A DNA stretch of 64,000 nucleotides from Dysgonomonas sp. Marseille-P4361 (GTDB lineage Bacteria; Bacteroidota; Bacteroidia; Bacteroidales; Dysgonomonadaceae). This document shows positions 48,414 to 56,239 of the stretch, piece by piece (positions within the stretch are counted from its first letter, which is position 1; every line of letters begins with the position of its first letter). The notes beneath the pieces were generated by a model. It made no database searches, was not told the DNA's origin, and saw only the letters and a program-made list of their open reading frames with translations. A program made the position numbers and the translations under genes. The DNA lies in assembly GCF_900343125.1 (NCBI RefSeq), contig NZ_OPYL01000001.1:310001-374000 (forward strand), in the 5' to 3' direction.

Positions 48414-49977
48414 AGCCTAAACTTTTAAATACGTTGAGCAATTCTTTTTTCGACTCTTCTTCGGCTTGCAATAACTCTTTAAATTCAGCTTGCAAAGTTT
48501 TCATCTTTTCATCGAAGTCGATATTTTCATCCCTATTCTTAAAAGCAATGTACTTGCTTGGCACTAATGAAAAATCTTTTGCTTCTATTTCTTCTATGGA
48601 GGCTGAATAACAATATTCTGCTTGGTTAAAAGCTTCCGAAATGTTTTCTAATGTTGAAGTTTGCCAATCATGATAAGTTGCGGCAACTTGCTGAATGTCA
48701 CTGATAGAGAATTGAGTGAATTTCTTTTCAAAAGGTTCGCCCATTTGGCGTAGATCCATAAATAGGATTTCTCCTTCACGTTGACGATAATTTCGATTTT
48801 CGCTACCAATCTGTGCTGTTCGTGCTGTTTTATTTCGGTTCAATATCCAAAGTGTAACGCTGATATTGGTTGTATAGAACATATTTTGCGGCAAAACCAG
48901 AATAGCCTCCACCAAATCATTTTCAATCAGTTTACGGCGAATTTTGTATTCTTCACCGCCACCGCTCAATGCTCCATTAGCAAGGATAAAACCAGCTACA
49001 CCGTTTTCGGAAAGTTTGCTTGCCATGTTGAGAATCCAACCATAATTGGCATTGCTTTTGGGCGGAACATCGTAGCCACGCCAACGCGGGTCGTCAATAA
49101 GTTCATCTTGGGCACGCCAATCTTTTTGATTAAACGGCGGATTTGCCATAATGTAATCGGCTTTCAAGTCTTTGTGTTGGTCGTCCGAAAAAGTATTGGC
49201 GGCTTTTGCTCCCAAGTTGGCGGAAATGCCACGAATGGCAAGGTTCATTTTTGCCAGTTTGTAAGTCGTATTGGTGTATTCTTGTCCGTAAATGGAAACC
49301 TCGCGTTTGTTGCCGTGGTGGCTCTCGATAAACTTAATTGACTGCACAAACATACCGCCCGAACCGCAAGCGGGGTCATAAATGATTCCCTTATAAGGTT
49401 CAATCATTTCAGCAATCAGGTTTACAATACTTTTGGGCGTGTAAAATTCGCCTTTCCCTTTTCCTTCCGCCAAAGCGAATTTCGAAAGGAAGTATTCATA
49501 CACGCGTCCTACAATATCTTGTTCTTTATCTTTCAGTGTGTTTATCTCGCTTATTTCGTCAATCAACGAAGCCAATTTAGAAGATTCCAAACCTAAGCGG
49601 GAGAAATAATTGTCGGGCAACGCACCCTTTAGGCTTTTGTTGTCTTTTTCGATGGTATGGAGAGCGGTGTCGATAATGAGAGCCAAATCGTCTTGTTTGG
49701 CTTTTTCCTTGATATAGTTCCACCGCGATATTTCTTCAAGAAAAAACACATTGCTCATATTGTAAAATTCGGGCATTTCCACGTATTTCTCTTTTCCGTC
49801 GGCAATGAGTTTGGCTCGGTGTTCCTCGAACTTATCGCTGACAAATTTCAGAAATATCAATCCCAATACCACGTGTTTGTATTCCGAAGGCTCAACGCTT
49901 CCACGCAATTTATTCGCCGACTCCCACAGGCTTACCTCAATAGGCTTTTCTTGTTTTTCTTTCGCTTTTTTAGCCAT
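48403..49977 (-). CDS. hsdM: type I restriction-modification DNA methyltransferase subunit M
   Basis: N6-adenine methyltransferase subunit, 524 residues. A helical N-terminal domain (about 1-150) precedes the SAM-dependent domain with motif I DPACGSGGMFV and catalytic motif IV NPPF. The C-terminus is coiled and pairs with HsdS. It starts four bases after the XRE gene stop, so that regulator is likely co-transcribed. Confidence 0.95.
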   Translation of the reverse strand: MAKKAKEKQEKPIEVSLWESANKLRGSVEPSEYKHVVLGLIFLKFVSDKFEEHRAKLIADGKEKYVEMPEFYNMSNVFFLEEISRWNYIKEKAKQDDLALIIDTALHTIEKDNKSLKGALPDNYFSRLGLESSKLASLIDEISEINTLKDKEQDIVGRVYEYFLSKFALAEGKGKGEFYTPKSIVNLIAEMIEPYKGIIYDPACGSGGMFVQSIKFIESHHGNKREVSIYGQEYTNTTYKLAKMNLAIRGISANLGAKAANTFSDDQHKDLKADYIMANPPFNQKDWRAQDELIDDPRWRGYDVPPKSNANYGWILNMASKLSENGVAGFILANGALSGGGEEYKIRRKLIENDLVEAILVLPQNMFYTTNISVTLWILNRNKTARTAQIGSENRNYRQREGEILFMDLRQMGEPFEKKFTQFSISDIQQVAATYHDWQTSTLENISEAFNQAEYCYSASIEEIEAKDFSLVPSKYIAFKNRDENIDFDEKMKTLQAEFKELLQAEEESKKELLNVFKSLGYEL

Positions 49978-49981
49978 GTAT

Positions 49982-50191
49982 CTATTTGCTACTATTTAAT
50001 AAATCTTTTACATCTACATTCAACAACTCAGCTATTTTTGCAAATGTTTCAATTGGAGGTTGCATGGTATTTGAGCACCACCGAGATACTGTTGCAGGAT
50101 CCCTTCCGAGTTGTTCTGCCAGCCATTTGCCGGTTTTTTGCTTTTCAACTAACACAATTTTAATCCGATTAATAGGTTTCATCGCTCTCAT
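49982..50191 (-). CDS. XRE-family helix-turn-helix regulator
   Basis: A 69-residue Cro/CI-type DNA-binding protein. The HTH is seen in WLAEQLGRDPATVSRWCSN, with the PPIETFAKIAELLNVDVKDLL tail typical of the family (cited as PPIETFAKIAELLNVD). Met4 is an alternative start. It heads the hsdM-hsdS-TIR-hsdR operon and has a palindrome just upstream of its promoter element. It likely acts as a controller delaying or capping expression of the restriction and TIR genes. Confidence 0.85.
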   Translation of the reverse strand: MRAMKPINRIKIVLVEKQKTGKWLAEQLGRDPATVSRWCSNTMQPPIETFAKIAELLNVDVKDLLNSSK

Positions 50192-50207
50192 CTGTTGATT
50201 TTAAACG

Positions 50208-50248
50208 CAAATATATTGATTTTTATCGAAAGTTTTCGTGTTCAATAT
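50208..50248 (-). promoter_or_regulatory. promoter and candidate operator of the XRE-hsd-TIR operon
   Basis: Minus-strand TATATTTG (50208-50215) is a -7 element 17 bases before the XRE start. Just upstream lie the palindrome CGAAAGTTTTCG (50227-50238) and the flanking inverted pair ATATTGA/TCAATAT (50213-50219, 50242-50248). They overlap the expected -33 region, as expected for autoregulation by the XRE protein. Confidence 0.5.
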
Positions 50249-50299
50249 CAGTAACTTTTCAACATATTACCAAAACACGTACTTTAAGCATGGCATTGT

Positions 50300-51562
50300 T
50301 TACCTCTTCCTCTCTCTCTTCTTCTGCTGAACGACAGGTCGTTTTGGCTTTTGCTCTTCTTTTGTAGCTTTCGGTAACCGTGGGTCGCTCCACGATTCTT
50401 TATAATCGGAATCAGATTTATTCTCTTTCCATAAGTAAGGATTAGCATAACTTCCCATACCCCACCATTTCACTTTAGCCTTAGTGATATACCCATTTTC
50501 TATAAGTATCTTATCCCGAATACGCATTTCGTATCTACCGTATTTGACAAATCCATCGGGATTCTTGTCGCTGAATAAGGCTTTCTTCTTTTCATCATCC
50601 AAGAAAACATAAGAAGAAAACTTGCCACTTCCATCGTTGCGGTTCATATTTTCAAGATAAACATCCCCACCTTCTTTTAATGTTTGCCATTGCTCAGGCA
50701 TCAATTCAACACCTCCTATGGACGGAAGTTTCGGCTCGCTTTGGTTTTTTTGTTTGGCTTTAGCCTCGGCTTCCTGTTTTGCTTTTTGCTCTGCTTGTTG
50801 CCGTAGATATACTTCCTCTATTCGCTTGTTTTCTTCCAAAAGGTTCTTTTGGAACTCCTTTTTCAGATTCCCGAAGCTATATTTTCTGTCCACCTCAGAG
50901 CCTTTGAAAGCAATATTCTCATATTTGAATGATACACCCTGAATCTCATTTGAGCCTCGCTTAAACTTATAATCAATCTCGATTCCGTACTTTTCAAGAG
51001 CAAATCTCAGGTCGGTAGGGTTCTTGCAATCCGGCAGAACAGATTTAATCGCATCATGGATGTAATATTTCGCCTTATCAGGATTCTTCAATTTCTCCCG
51101 CTTGACTTTCTCTTTATCCTTGCCATAAGTGAGCTTATATTTGTCTTTTAGCTTCTTACAAACCTTGATATTTCGTTTGTAATCGTGGTTCACAGAGATA
51201 AGTTTAAGGTCGTTATTGATTCGGTTATAGACAATATGCAAGTGTGGATTCTCCGTGTTATGGTGTCGAACAATGATATATTGGGTGTTGCCAATACCCA
51301 TTTCCTGCATATATTCTTTGGCTAACTGCACCATAAAATCATCGGTCATTCTATGCTTATCTTCTGGAGAAAAGGCAATAGGGATATGCCCGACAGGCTG
51401 TTTGACTTCCTTCCTGCCAGAACGCTGCATGGCGAAACTGCGGATAATATCTTCTTTCGCCTCTGCCCAAACGCCTTCGGCTTCAAGCAAAGTTGCCCCT
51501 TCGTGCATCACATAGGATACACAGCCCTTGAATGATTTCCCCTTGATATTTTTAGCGATCAT
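50300..51562 (-). CDS. relaxase/mobilization nuclease
   Basis: A relaxase of about 420 residues starting MIAKNIKGKSFKGCVSYV. The metal-binding histidine motif reads HHNTENPHLHIVYNRI, matching the three-histidine signature of Bacteroides MobB-type (MOBP-like) relaxases. A long Lys/Glu-rich coiled-coil region follows (about 240-290), and a basic tail ends in KKRERKR. It nicks the element's oriT for transfer. Its start overlaps the mobC-like gene by 11 bases. The longer upstream start is less likely. Confidence 0.9.
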   Translation of the reverse strand: MIAKNIKGKSFKGCVSYVMHEGATLLEAEGVWAEAKEDIIRSFAMQRSGRKEVKQPVGHIPIAFSPEDKHRMTDDFMVQLAKEYMQEMGIGNTQYIIVRHHNTENPHLHIVYNRINNDLKLISVNHDYKRNIKVCKKLKDKYKLTYGKDKEKVKREKLKNPDKAKYYIHDAIKSVLPDCKNPTDLRFALEKYGIEIDYKFKRGSNEIQGVSFKYENIAFKGSEVDRKYSFGNLKKEFQKNLLEENKRIEEVYLRQQAEQKAKQEAEAKAKQKNQSEPKLPSIGGVELMPEQWQTLKEGGDVYLENMNRNDGSGKFSSYVFLDDEKKKALFSDKNPDGFVKYGRYEMRIRDKILIENGYITKAKVKWWGMGSYANPYLWKENKSDSDYKESWSDPRLPKATKEEQKPKRPVVQQKKRERKR

Positions 51563-51926
51563 GGAACAGGCTTTTGATTTTGTCAATAATTTCGATGAGA
51601 ACTTCTGTTACCATATATAATCCTCTTTGATGGGCAAGCTTTGTAATCTGATTCAGGTTATTCGCTATACCTGAAAGTTTACGCATCAGGTCAAGCTCCT
51701 CTATCGTAAAACGGGATTTTACTCTTCCTTTGAGAGCCATTTCCCGTGCATATTGTGTCGCTTTCATTCCCAGTTTCTCGGCTTTCTCTTTCAATAAAGC
51801 ATAATCATCCTCGGTCAATTTCAGGTTAATTGACCGGGTTAGCTTGGTCTCCTCTTTTAGAGGACGACCGGATTTTGCTTTATGTTCTTCCTTATTTTCG
51901 ATAATATTTTGATTGAAAATATTCAT
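51552..51926 (-). CDS. MobC-like relaxosome accessory protein
   Basis: A 124-residue DNA-binding accessory protein for the relaxase. It contains a ribbon-helix-helix-like segment (SINLKLTEDDYALLKEKAEKLG) followed by a helical MobC motif with RKLSGIANNLNQITKLAHQ (quoted in parts: INLKLTEDDYALL, GIANNLNQITKLA). The GIANNLNQI block is the diagnostic MobC feature. It overlaps the relaxase start and lies directly downstream of the putative oriT. Confidence 0.88.
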   Translation of the reverse strand: MNIFNQNIIENKEEHKAKSGRPLKEETKLTRSINLKLTEDDYALLKEKAEKLGMKATQYAREMALKGRVKSRFTIEELDLMRKLSGIANNLNQITKLAHQRGLYMVTEVLIEIIDKIKSLFHDR

Positions 51927-52229
51927 TTAAGCCGAAGCGAAAGCGACCATCGGGAGATTGAGCGAAGGCGTTCACACAACAGACTGCTGGAGTGACCATC
52001 GGGAGCGGATCAGTCGGTTGTGAAGTGACCTTACTGGTTGCAACCATCGGGCGCATTAGGTATGGTCACTGCCCCGCAGGGCAAGGTATGCACAGGAGTA
52101 ACAAGAAAGAGCCGCAGGCGAATTTCGGGTTACCCGTGCGATTACCTTGCTACCGAACATTCCATGTTCCGTTAGAGAAGTAAGCCATAAACGATACAGG
52201 CTTACTCTTCAAATGGTAGAAGCCAACTA
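51927..52229. other. putative oriT region
   Basis: 303 non-coding bases, more GC-rich than surroundings, just upstream of mobC. It holds a near-perfect 12-base inverted repeat (51975-51986 and 52011-52022, one mismatch). It also has three copies of ACCATCGGG at 51946, 51995 and 52043, spaced 48-49 bases apart, and a small GCCC-CGCA-GGGC hairpin near 52070. Position and structure fit an origin of transfer, with iteron-like accessory sites. The nick site is not identified. Confidence 0.55.
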
Positions 52230-52751
52230 TTAAAGCTTCTTCCATCCCTCGACATCATCCTGATATGTCGCTAAATGGTGGCGGGCAAGATTCTCAATAA
52301 AGCCCGACACGCTCCGCCCTCTACCACCCAAGCGGTGGACTATCTCATCTATCCTGTCCCGAACTTCACGGCTGATAAAGACAGGCTTGCGGTCTTCAAG
52401 TTTGGGAACAGTTAGAAATGTTTGCCGATACTCTTCAAGCGATTCTTTTCGCTGCTTAGTGGTACTGCGTTTGGATATTACCGTTGGGATAGGCGGTTGT
52501 TCCACTTCGGTTGATACTCCTGCTTCGGTTTGCAAACTATCCATAGTATCGTCCGCTTCGTTCGGTTGGATAGTTTCACCGGTGCCGATACCGTTACCGG
52601 CAACTTCTCTTTCAACCGCCTTTTGAAATACTTCCTCCAATTCCTTATTGGTTGGTTTTACAAATCCATCTTTCTCTTCTCCCGAAGTTGGCAACCAACC
52701 ATCTGGAATCTGTACTTTGCCTTTACGGCTTTCTGTTTGCTTACTACTCAT
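52230..52751 (-). CDS. DUF3408 domain protein
   Basis: A 173-residue protein common in Bacteroides mobile elements. The first 110 residues are polar and disordered. The C-terminal RKPVFISREVRDRIDEIVHRLG plus GRGRSVSGFIENLARHHL resembles a ribbon-helix-helix DNA-binding fold (motifs: FISREVRDRIDEI, SVSGFIENLARHHL). It probably helps partition or mobilization of the element. It reads towards oriT on the same strand as the mob genes. Confidence 0.78.
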   Translation of the reverse strand: MSSKQTESRKGKVQIPDGWLPTSGEEKDGFVKPTNKELEEVFQKAVEREVAGNGIGTGETIQPNEADDTMDSLQTEAGVSTEVEQPPIPTVISKRSTTKQRKESLEEYRQTFLTVPKLEDRKPVFISREVRDRIDEIVHRLGGRGRSVSGFIENLARHHLATYQDDVEGWKKL

Positions 52752-53346
52752 ACCATACTGTGTTTAGAAAATTATTACTATGGCTTCCCATGCTATGGAA
52801 AACCGATTATCGACAGCAAATAAACGACTATTAATCAGCAGGCTGAACAGAATGGGTTTATATGAAATAATCCGCAATAACTTTCTACCTTGCTTACCCT
52901 GCAATCGGTTCAGACTGCACCGATTTTCCGATTTGATTGTGGTGTACCAATAATGCACTCTGATTTTTGAAAGTGGATTATATGAATTATAGAAACTTTG
53001 AAGCCACTCCCAGCCACAAGTACGCATATGGTTTCCGAGCCATTGGGATATGAATTTTTCTGTTTTTCTTCGTATTGGACGAACGCAATTTTACAGGACT
53101 TCGACGCCACTCTATGCCAAATCGGTGCCACATGCTGCCACCTGATTGAAAAGCCATTGAATAGCGGACAATTCTGCTTTACTTCGTTGGCGAAACGGTG
53201 AAGGCAGCACCACCGAAAGAGACGACACGGTAGAAAAATACTGTATCCGGTTGCATACGAAACGGAATTCTTTCAGGCGCTAAACAGACACTGTAATTTT
53301 GAGCAAGAACAAAGAAAATTTGAATTATATATTAAATAACAAGACT
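52752..53346. other. non-coding gap between DUF3408 and HTH gene
   Basis: 595 bases without a convincing gene. Several short overlapping reading frames exist on both strands, but none shows a recognisable family or good codon pattern. It probably holds the divergent promoters of the flanking genes and may contain decayed coding sequence. I see no clear repeat. Confidence 0.4.
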
Positions 53347-53658
53347 ATGCAAATCATTAATGTTGATGCGGAAACATTCGAGGCGATGCTCTCGAAATTC
53401 GAAGATTTTGCAAGCCGGATAGAGAAACTCTCCCGCTTGCATGGAGATAAGGATATGAAAGAGTGGTTGGATAATCAGGACGTATGTCAGCTCCTGAATA
53501 TCTCGAAGCGGACATTGCAAACACTTCGGGACAATGGAACGCTGGCGTACACCCAAATCAGCCATAAGACCTATTATAAACCGGAGGACATTCTTCGAAT
53601 TGTTCCGATAGTGGAAGAAAAACGGAAGCAAGCAAAGTATAAAGGGAAACAACTATGA
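53347..53658 (+). CDS. helix-turn-helix excisionase-like protein
   Basis: About 103 residues from the ATG at 53347 (a TTG-led longer frame from 53299 is less likely). A short coiled N-terminus precedes a MerR/excisionase-type HTH: DNQDVCQLLNISKRTLQTLRD then GTLAYTQISHKTYYKPEDI (quoted as VCQLLNISKRTLQTLRD). Such small HTH proteins direct excision or regulate integrases in Bacteroides elements. The stop overlaps the start of the next, frameshifted gene by ATGA. Confidence 0.8.
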   Translation: MQIINVDAETFEAMLSKFEDFASRIEKLSRLHGDKDMKEWLDNQDVCQLLNISKRTLQTLRDNGTLAYTQISHKTYYKPEDILRIVPIVEEKRKQAKYKGKQL

Positions 53659-53955
53659 GACCGGAAGAAGAATATCAATCAGGCTTCAATCACCTGTTCT
53701 CTTGGCAAGGCGGTTGGGAAAGCATAAACGGTAATCCCGATGTGTATATTTTTTCGGGATTATGACAGTAACTACTATCTGCTTACCTATAGCTATGACA
53801 GGGATTACGGGCGTGGCGACTTCTCTTGCCATAAGATAGAGTCGGACGAAAACGGTTGTTATGTCTGTATGGGTACGAAACACTATCTTTTAACGGAAGA
53901 AAAATATCCATACGGATTATGTATCGGCGACTGGGGTAGCTATATGAAAAATTAG
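53655..53955 (+). pseudogene. DUF3876 family protein, frameshifted
   Basis: The frame from ATG 53655 gives RPEEEYQSGFNHLFSWQGGW and NPDVYIF, then hits a stop at 53763. The next frame continues seamlessly with RDYDSNYYLLTYSYDRDYGRG and ends in GDWGSYMKN. Together they match the roughly 100-residue DUF3876 family of Bacteroides mobile elements. Removing one T from the T6 run at 53749-53754 restores the whole protein. It is a decayed gene, a sequencing error, or slippage-controlled expression; function is unknown. Confidence 0.75.
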
Positions 53956-54001
53956 AATGAGATGAAAATCAAGTTTAACATAAAAAGAAAGGAGTAACAT
54001 C

Positions 54002-54301
54002 ATGAGCAATCAGTTAATTACAAGAGAGAGCAACGAGAGAGTCAAGGGATTTTTTCTTACGCTCGAACGGATATCTGTCGCAGTAGAGAAATTATTCTCC
54101 TCCCGCAAACCAACCCTGAACGGCGACAGCTTCTATACGGATGAAGAACTATCCGAGAAATTGAAGTTGAGCAGAAGGAGTTTGCAGGATTATCGGAACG
54201 AGGGACGAATCCCTTACATCAAGCTGGGGGGGAAAATCCTCTATCGCTGTTCGGATATTGAGAAATTGTTGGAAGATGGGTATCGGGAGAAGTTGGGGTA
54301 G
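54002..54301 (+). CDS. helix-turn-helix excisionase-like protein (second)
   Basis: A 99-residue protein with an N-terminal helical region and a MerR-type HTH: FYTDEELSEKLKLSRRSLQDY, then GRIPYIKLGGKILYRCSDIEKLL (motifs: EELSEKLKLSRRSLQDY, IPYIKLGGKILY). It is similar in plan to the gene at 53347 and is probably also an excision or regulatory factor. The small gene set is typical of tyrosine-recombinase elements in Bacteroidales. Confidence 0.8.
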   Translation: MSNQLITRESNERVKGFFLTLERISVAVEKLFSSRKPTLNGDSFYTDEELSEKLKLSRRSLQDYRNEGRIPYIKLGGKILYRCSDIEKLLEDGYREKLG

Positions 54302-54363
54302 TCGCTCCACATAAGGAAAGTACGAATAATTTTTCCTTTTTCGACTGATAAACACCTCTTAAT

Positions 54364-54478
54364 GGAAGGAGAATAAATAAGACAAGGCTATTTTGATAAA
54401 TACTCTTTTTCGTCCGGCGAAAAAGGAAGATTTGGCAAAATACCCGTAGGGTTTAGCCTTGTCGTTTTATTTCCTTCT
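54364..54478. repeat. nested inverted repeat, possible terminator or recombination site
   Basis: Imperfect outer arms of about 24-27 bases (54364-54390 and 54454-54477) contain a perfect core GACAAGGCTA/TAGCCTTGTC. Inside is a second hairpin CTTTTTCG/CGAAAAAG (54405-54412, 54418-54425) with loop TCCGG. It lies between the HTH gene and the convergent mini-RhuM gene. It may end transcription from both sides or act in recombination. Confidence 0.5.
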
Positions 54479-54568
54479 TTTTTCTTTGTGTTCAGATGAG
54501 AAGGGACTATAAAAAAACGGCAGGCTTTAATGTAGATAACCTGCCGTCCTCGTTTGAAAAAAATCTGT

Positions 54569-54928
54569 TCAATTCAATATTGAATTTTGAATGTTCCTTA
54601 TCAGTATTTCAGGAATTTCCGGTTTAGATAACTTCTTAAACAGATACTTCCGAAAAGTTTCCGCATTCCTCGATTGAATCCGAAACGAAAGAGCGATAAT
54701 CATTTCCAAGCTATATTCTTCAACGCTATTGCCATTCTTATAATAATAGATTCGGCAAACCTTGCTTTCATCCAATACTCCGGTTTTCAGTATTGCCCGA
54801 ACATTTGCACTTATTTTGCTTACAAAGCATCCGAACAAATCGGTAAGCTGGTGCTGTGTCATCCAGATTTCAGTGGACTGAGGAATCTGTACAAAACCAT
54901 TCTCTATTTTAATCATACTGTTTCCCAT
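54569..54928 (-). CDS. short RhuM-like DNA-binding protein
   Basis: About 119 residues from MGNSMIKIENGF. The segment IWMTQHQLTDLFGCFVSKISANV parallels the RhuM N-terminus (WLTQADMVELF...SNISEH), as does YSLEMIIALSFRIQS (compare YNLDVIISVGYRV). It thus corresponds to the RhuM N-terminal domain alone. It lies four bases after the integrase stop on the same strand, so it is probably co-expressed with the recombinases. Longer starts overlap the integrase and are less likely. Confidence 0.7.
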   Translation of the reverse strand: MGNSMIKIENGFVQIPQSTEIWMTQHQLTDLFGCFVSKISANVRAILKTGVLDESKVCRIYYYKNGNSVEEYSLEMIIALSFRIQSRNAETFRKYLFKKLSKPEIPEILIRNIQNSILN

Positions 54929-54932
54929 ATCT

Positions 54933-56225
54933 TTATTTGCTTTTGTCGTTATTATCAGGTAATTTATATTTCTGACCAATGCGATCGCTAAGTTTCTTCA
55001 TATCCTCATTGATTTTTTGCCGTGTAAGTTTGGCATAAATCTGGGTGGTGCGGAAACATTTGTGTCCCATCATCTGACTGACCGTTTCTAACGGAACTCC
55101 CTTGGACAGAGTGATTAGGGTCGCAAAATTATGGCGACTTTGATGGTAGGTAATTCGTTTCTCTATGCCGCATAATTTGGCAACCTTATTCAGATTGACA
55201 GCCACACGAGGGAGCGTTACCATATTGAATAACTTGTCTCCTTTTCGTTCCGGTTTATACTTCTCAATGATTTGTAAAGGGATGTCCAATAAGGGAATAT
55301 CACACCGGACACCGGTTTTTTGCCTGTTGATGCGAATCCAAAAGCTGCCGTTCTTCCCTTTATGAATATTCTCCTCCGAGAGATTACACATATCCGCATA
55401 CGACAAGCCGGTAAACGTAGCGAAGATGAACATATCTCGTGAATGACATAAGCGTTTGGATACAACCGGAATATTCATGAATTTTTCCAATTCATCCTGT
55501 GTCATGTGCCTGCGTTTACGGGGAGGCTGTTCAGGGATATAGGCGGCAAAAGGATTCTTGTGCAATGTCCCCTGACTGATCGCCCGCCGAATCATCTTCC
55601 GAAGAATTATCGTATAGCCGGAAACCGTATGAGCGGTGAATCCCTGCTCAATACGCAAAAATGAATCGAACTTTTCGATAAATGATAGTTCTAACTGCCG
55701 TAATGGAATATCTTCTATACCGTAATGAACTTGCAAGAAACGCTCTGTCTGCTTATATACAGAGATATAATTCCGAAGGGATTCACCGGAACGGGTAACA
55801 CCAACTTGCTTGGCATACTCCTCATTATGCTCCCAAAAGAGTTCCAACAGGTTCTCCTTTTTTCTCCCGATACCGCTCACGGCATTTTTTACAAGCTCTG
55901 CCGTAATATATCCCTGCTCGTCCAGTATCTGCTTATAATACCGGTCAATCCTTTCCCTCAACTGCTTAATCTGATGATTCACTTCGATAGCATGACGGCT
56001 TTTACCTGTCATACAATATGCCTTCGCATCCCATAATGACGGGTCTATGTCTACCCCTGCTGAGAATTGAGCAATTTCAGCGTTGATAGATACTCTTCCC
56101 ATCAATGGACACATACCGTTTTTCTTTATCTTCTGTCGGTTGATGTAAAACAGAACAGCGAAAGTACTATAAGCGGTATTGGATTGATTGCTCTTATTCT
56201 TGTTTCTATTATTGTTGCTCTTCAT
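54933..56225 (-). CDS. tyrosine recombinase (second of tandem pair)
   Basis: A 430-residue integrase of the Bacteroidota CTnDOT-like group. It has an arm-binding N-terminus, the core-binding domain (about 110-215) and the catalytic domain. Catalytic boxes are TFTGLSYADMCNL, HQSRHNFATL, GHKCFRTTQIYAK (His and nucleophile Tyr). The first catalytic arginine position is serine, as is known for IntDOT. It follows the other integrase by 14 bases, so both are probably co-expressed. Confidence 0.92.
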   Translation of the reverse strand: MKSNNNRNKNKSNQSNTAYSTFAVLFYINRQKIKKNGMCPLMGRVSINAEIAQFSAGVDIDPSLWDAKAYCMTGKSRHAIEVNHQIKQLRERIDRYYKQILDEQGYITAELVKNAVSGIGRKKENLLELFWEHNEEYAKQVGVTRSGESLRNYISVYKQTERFLQVHYGIEDIPLRQLELSFIEKFDSFLRIEQGFTAHTVSGYTIILRKMIRRAISQGTLHKNPFAAYIPEQPPRKRRHMTQDELEKFMNIPVVSKRLCHSRDMFIFATFTGLSYADMCNLSEENIHKGKNGSFWIRINRQKTGVRCDIPLLDIPLQIIEKYKPERKGDKLFNMVTLPRVAVNLNKVAKLCGIEKRITYHQSRHNFATLITLSKGVPLETVSQMMGHKCFRTTQIYAKLTRQKINEDMKKLSDRIGQKYKLPDNNDKSK

Positions 56226-56239
56226 GTTATCCTCCTCCC

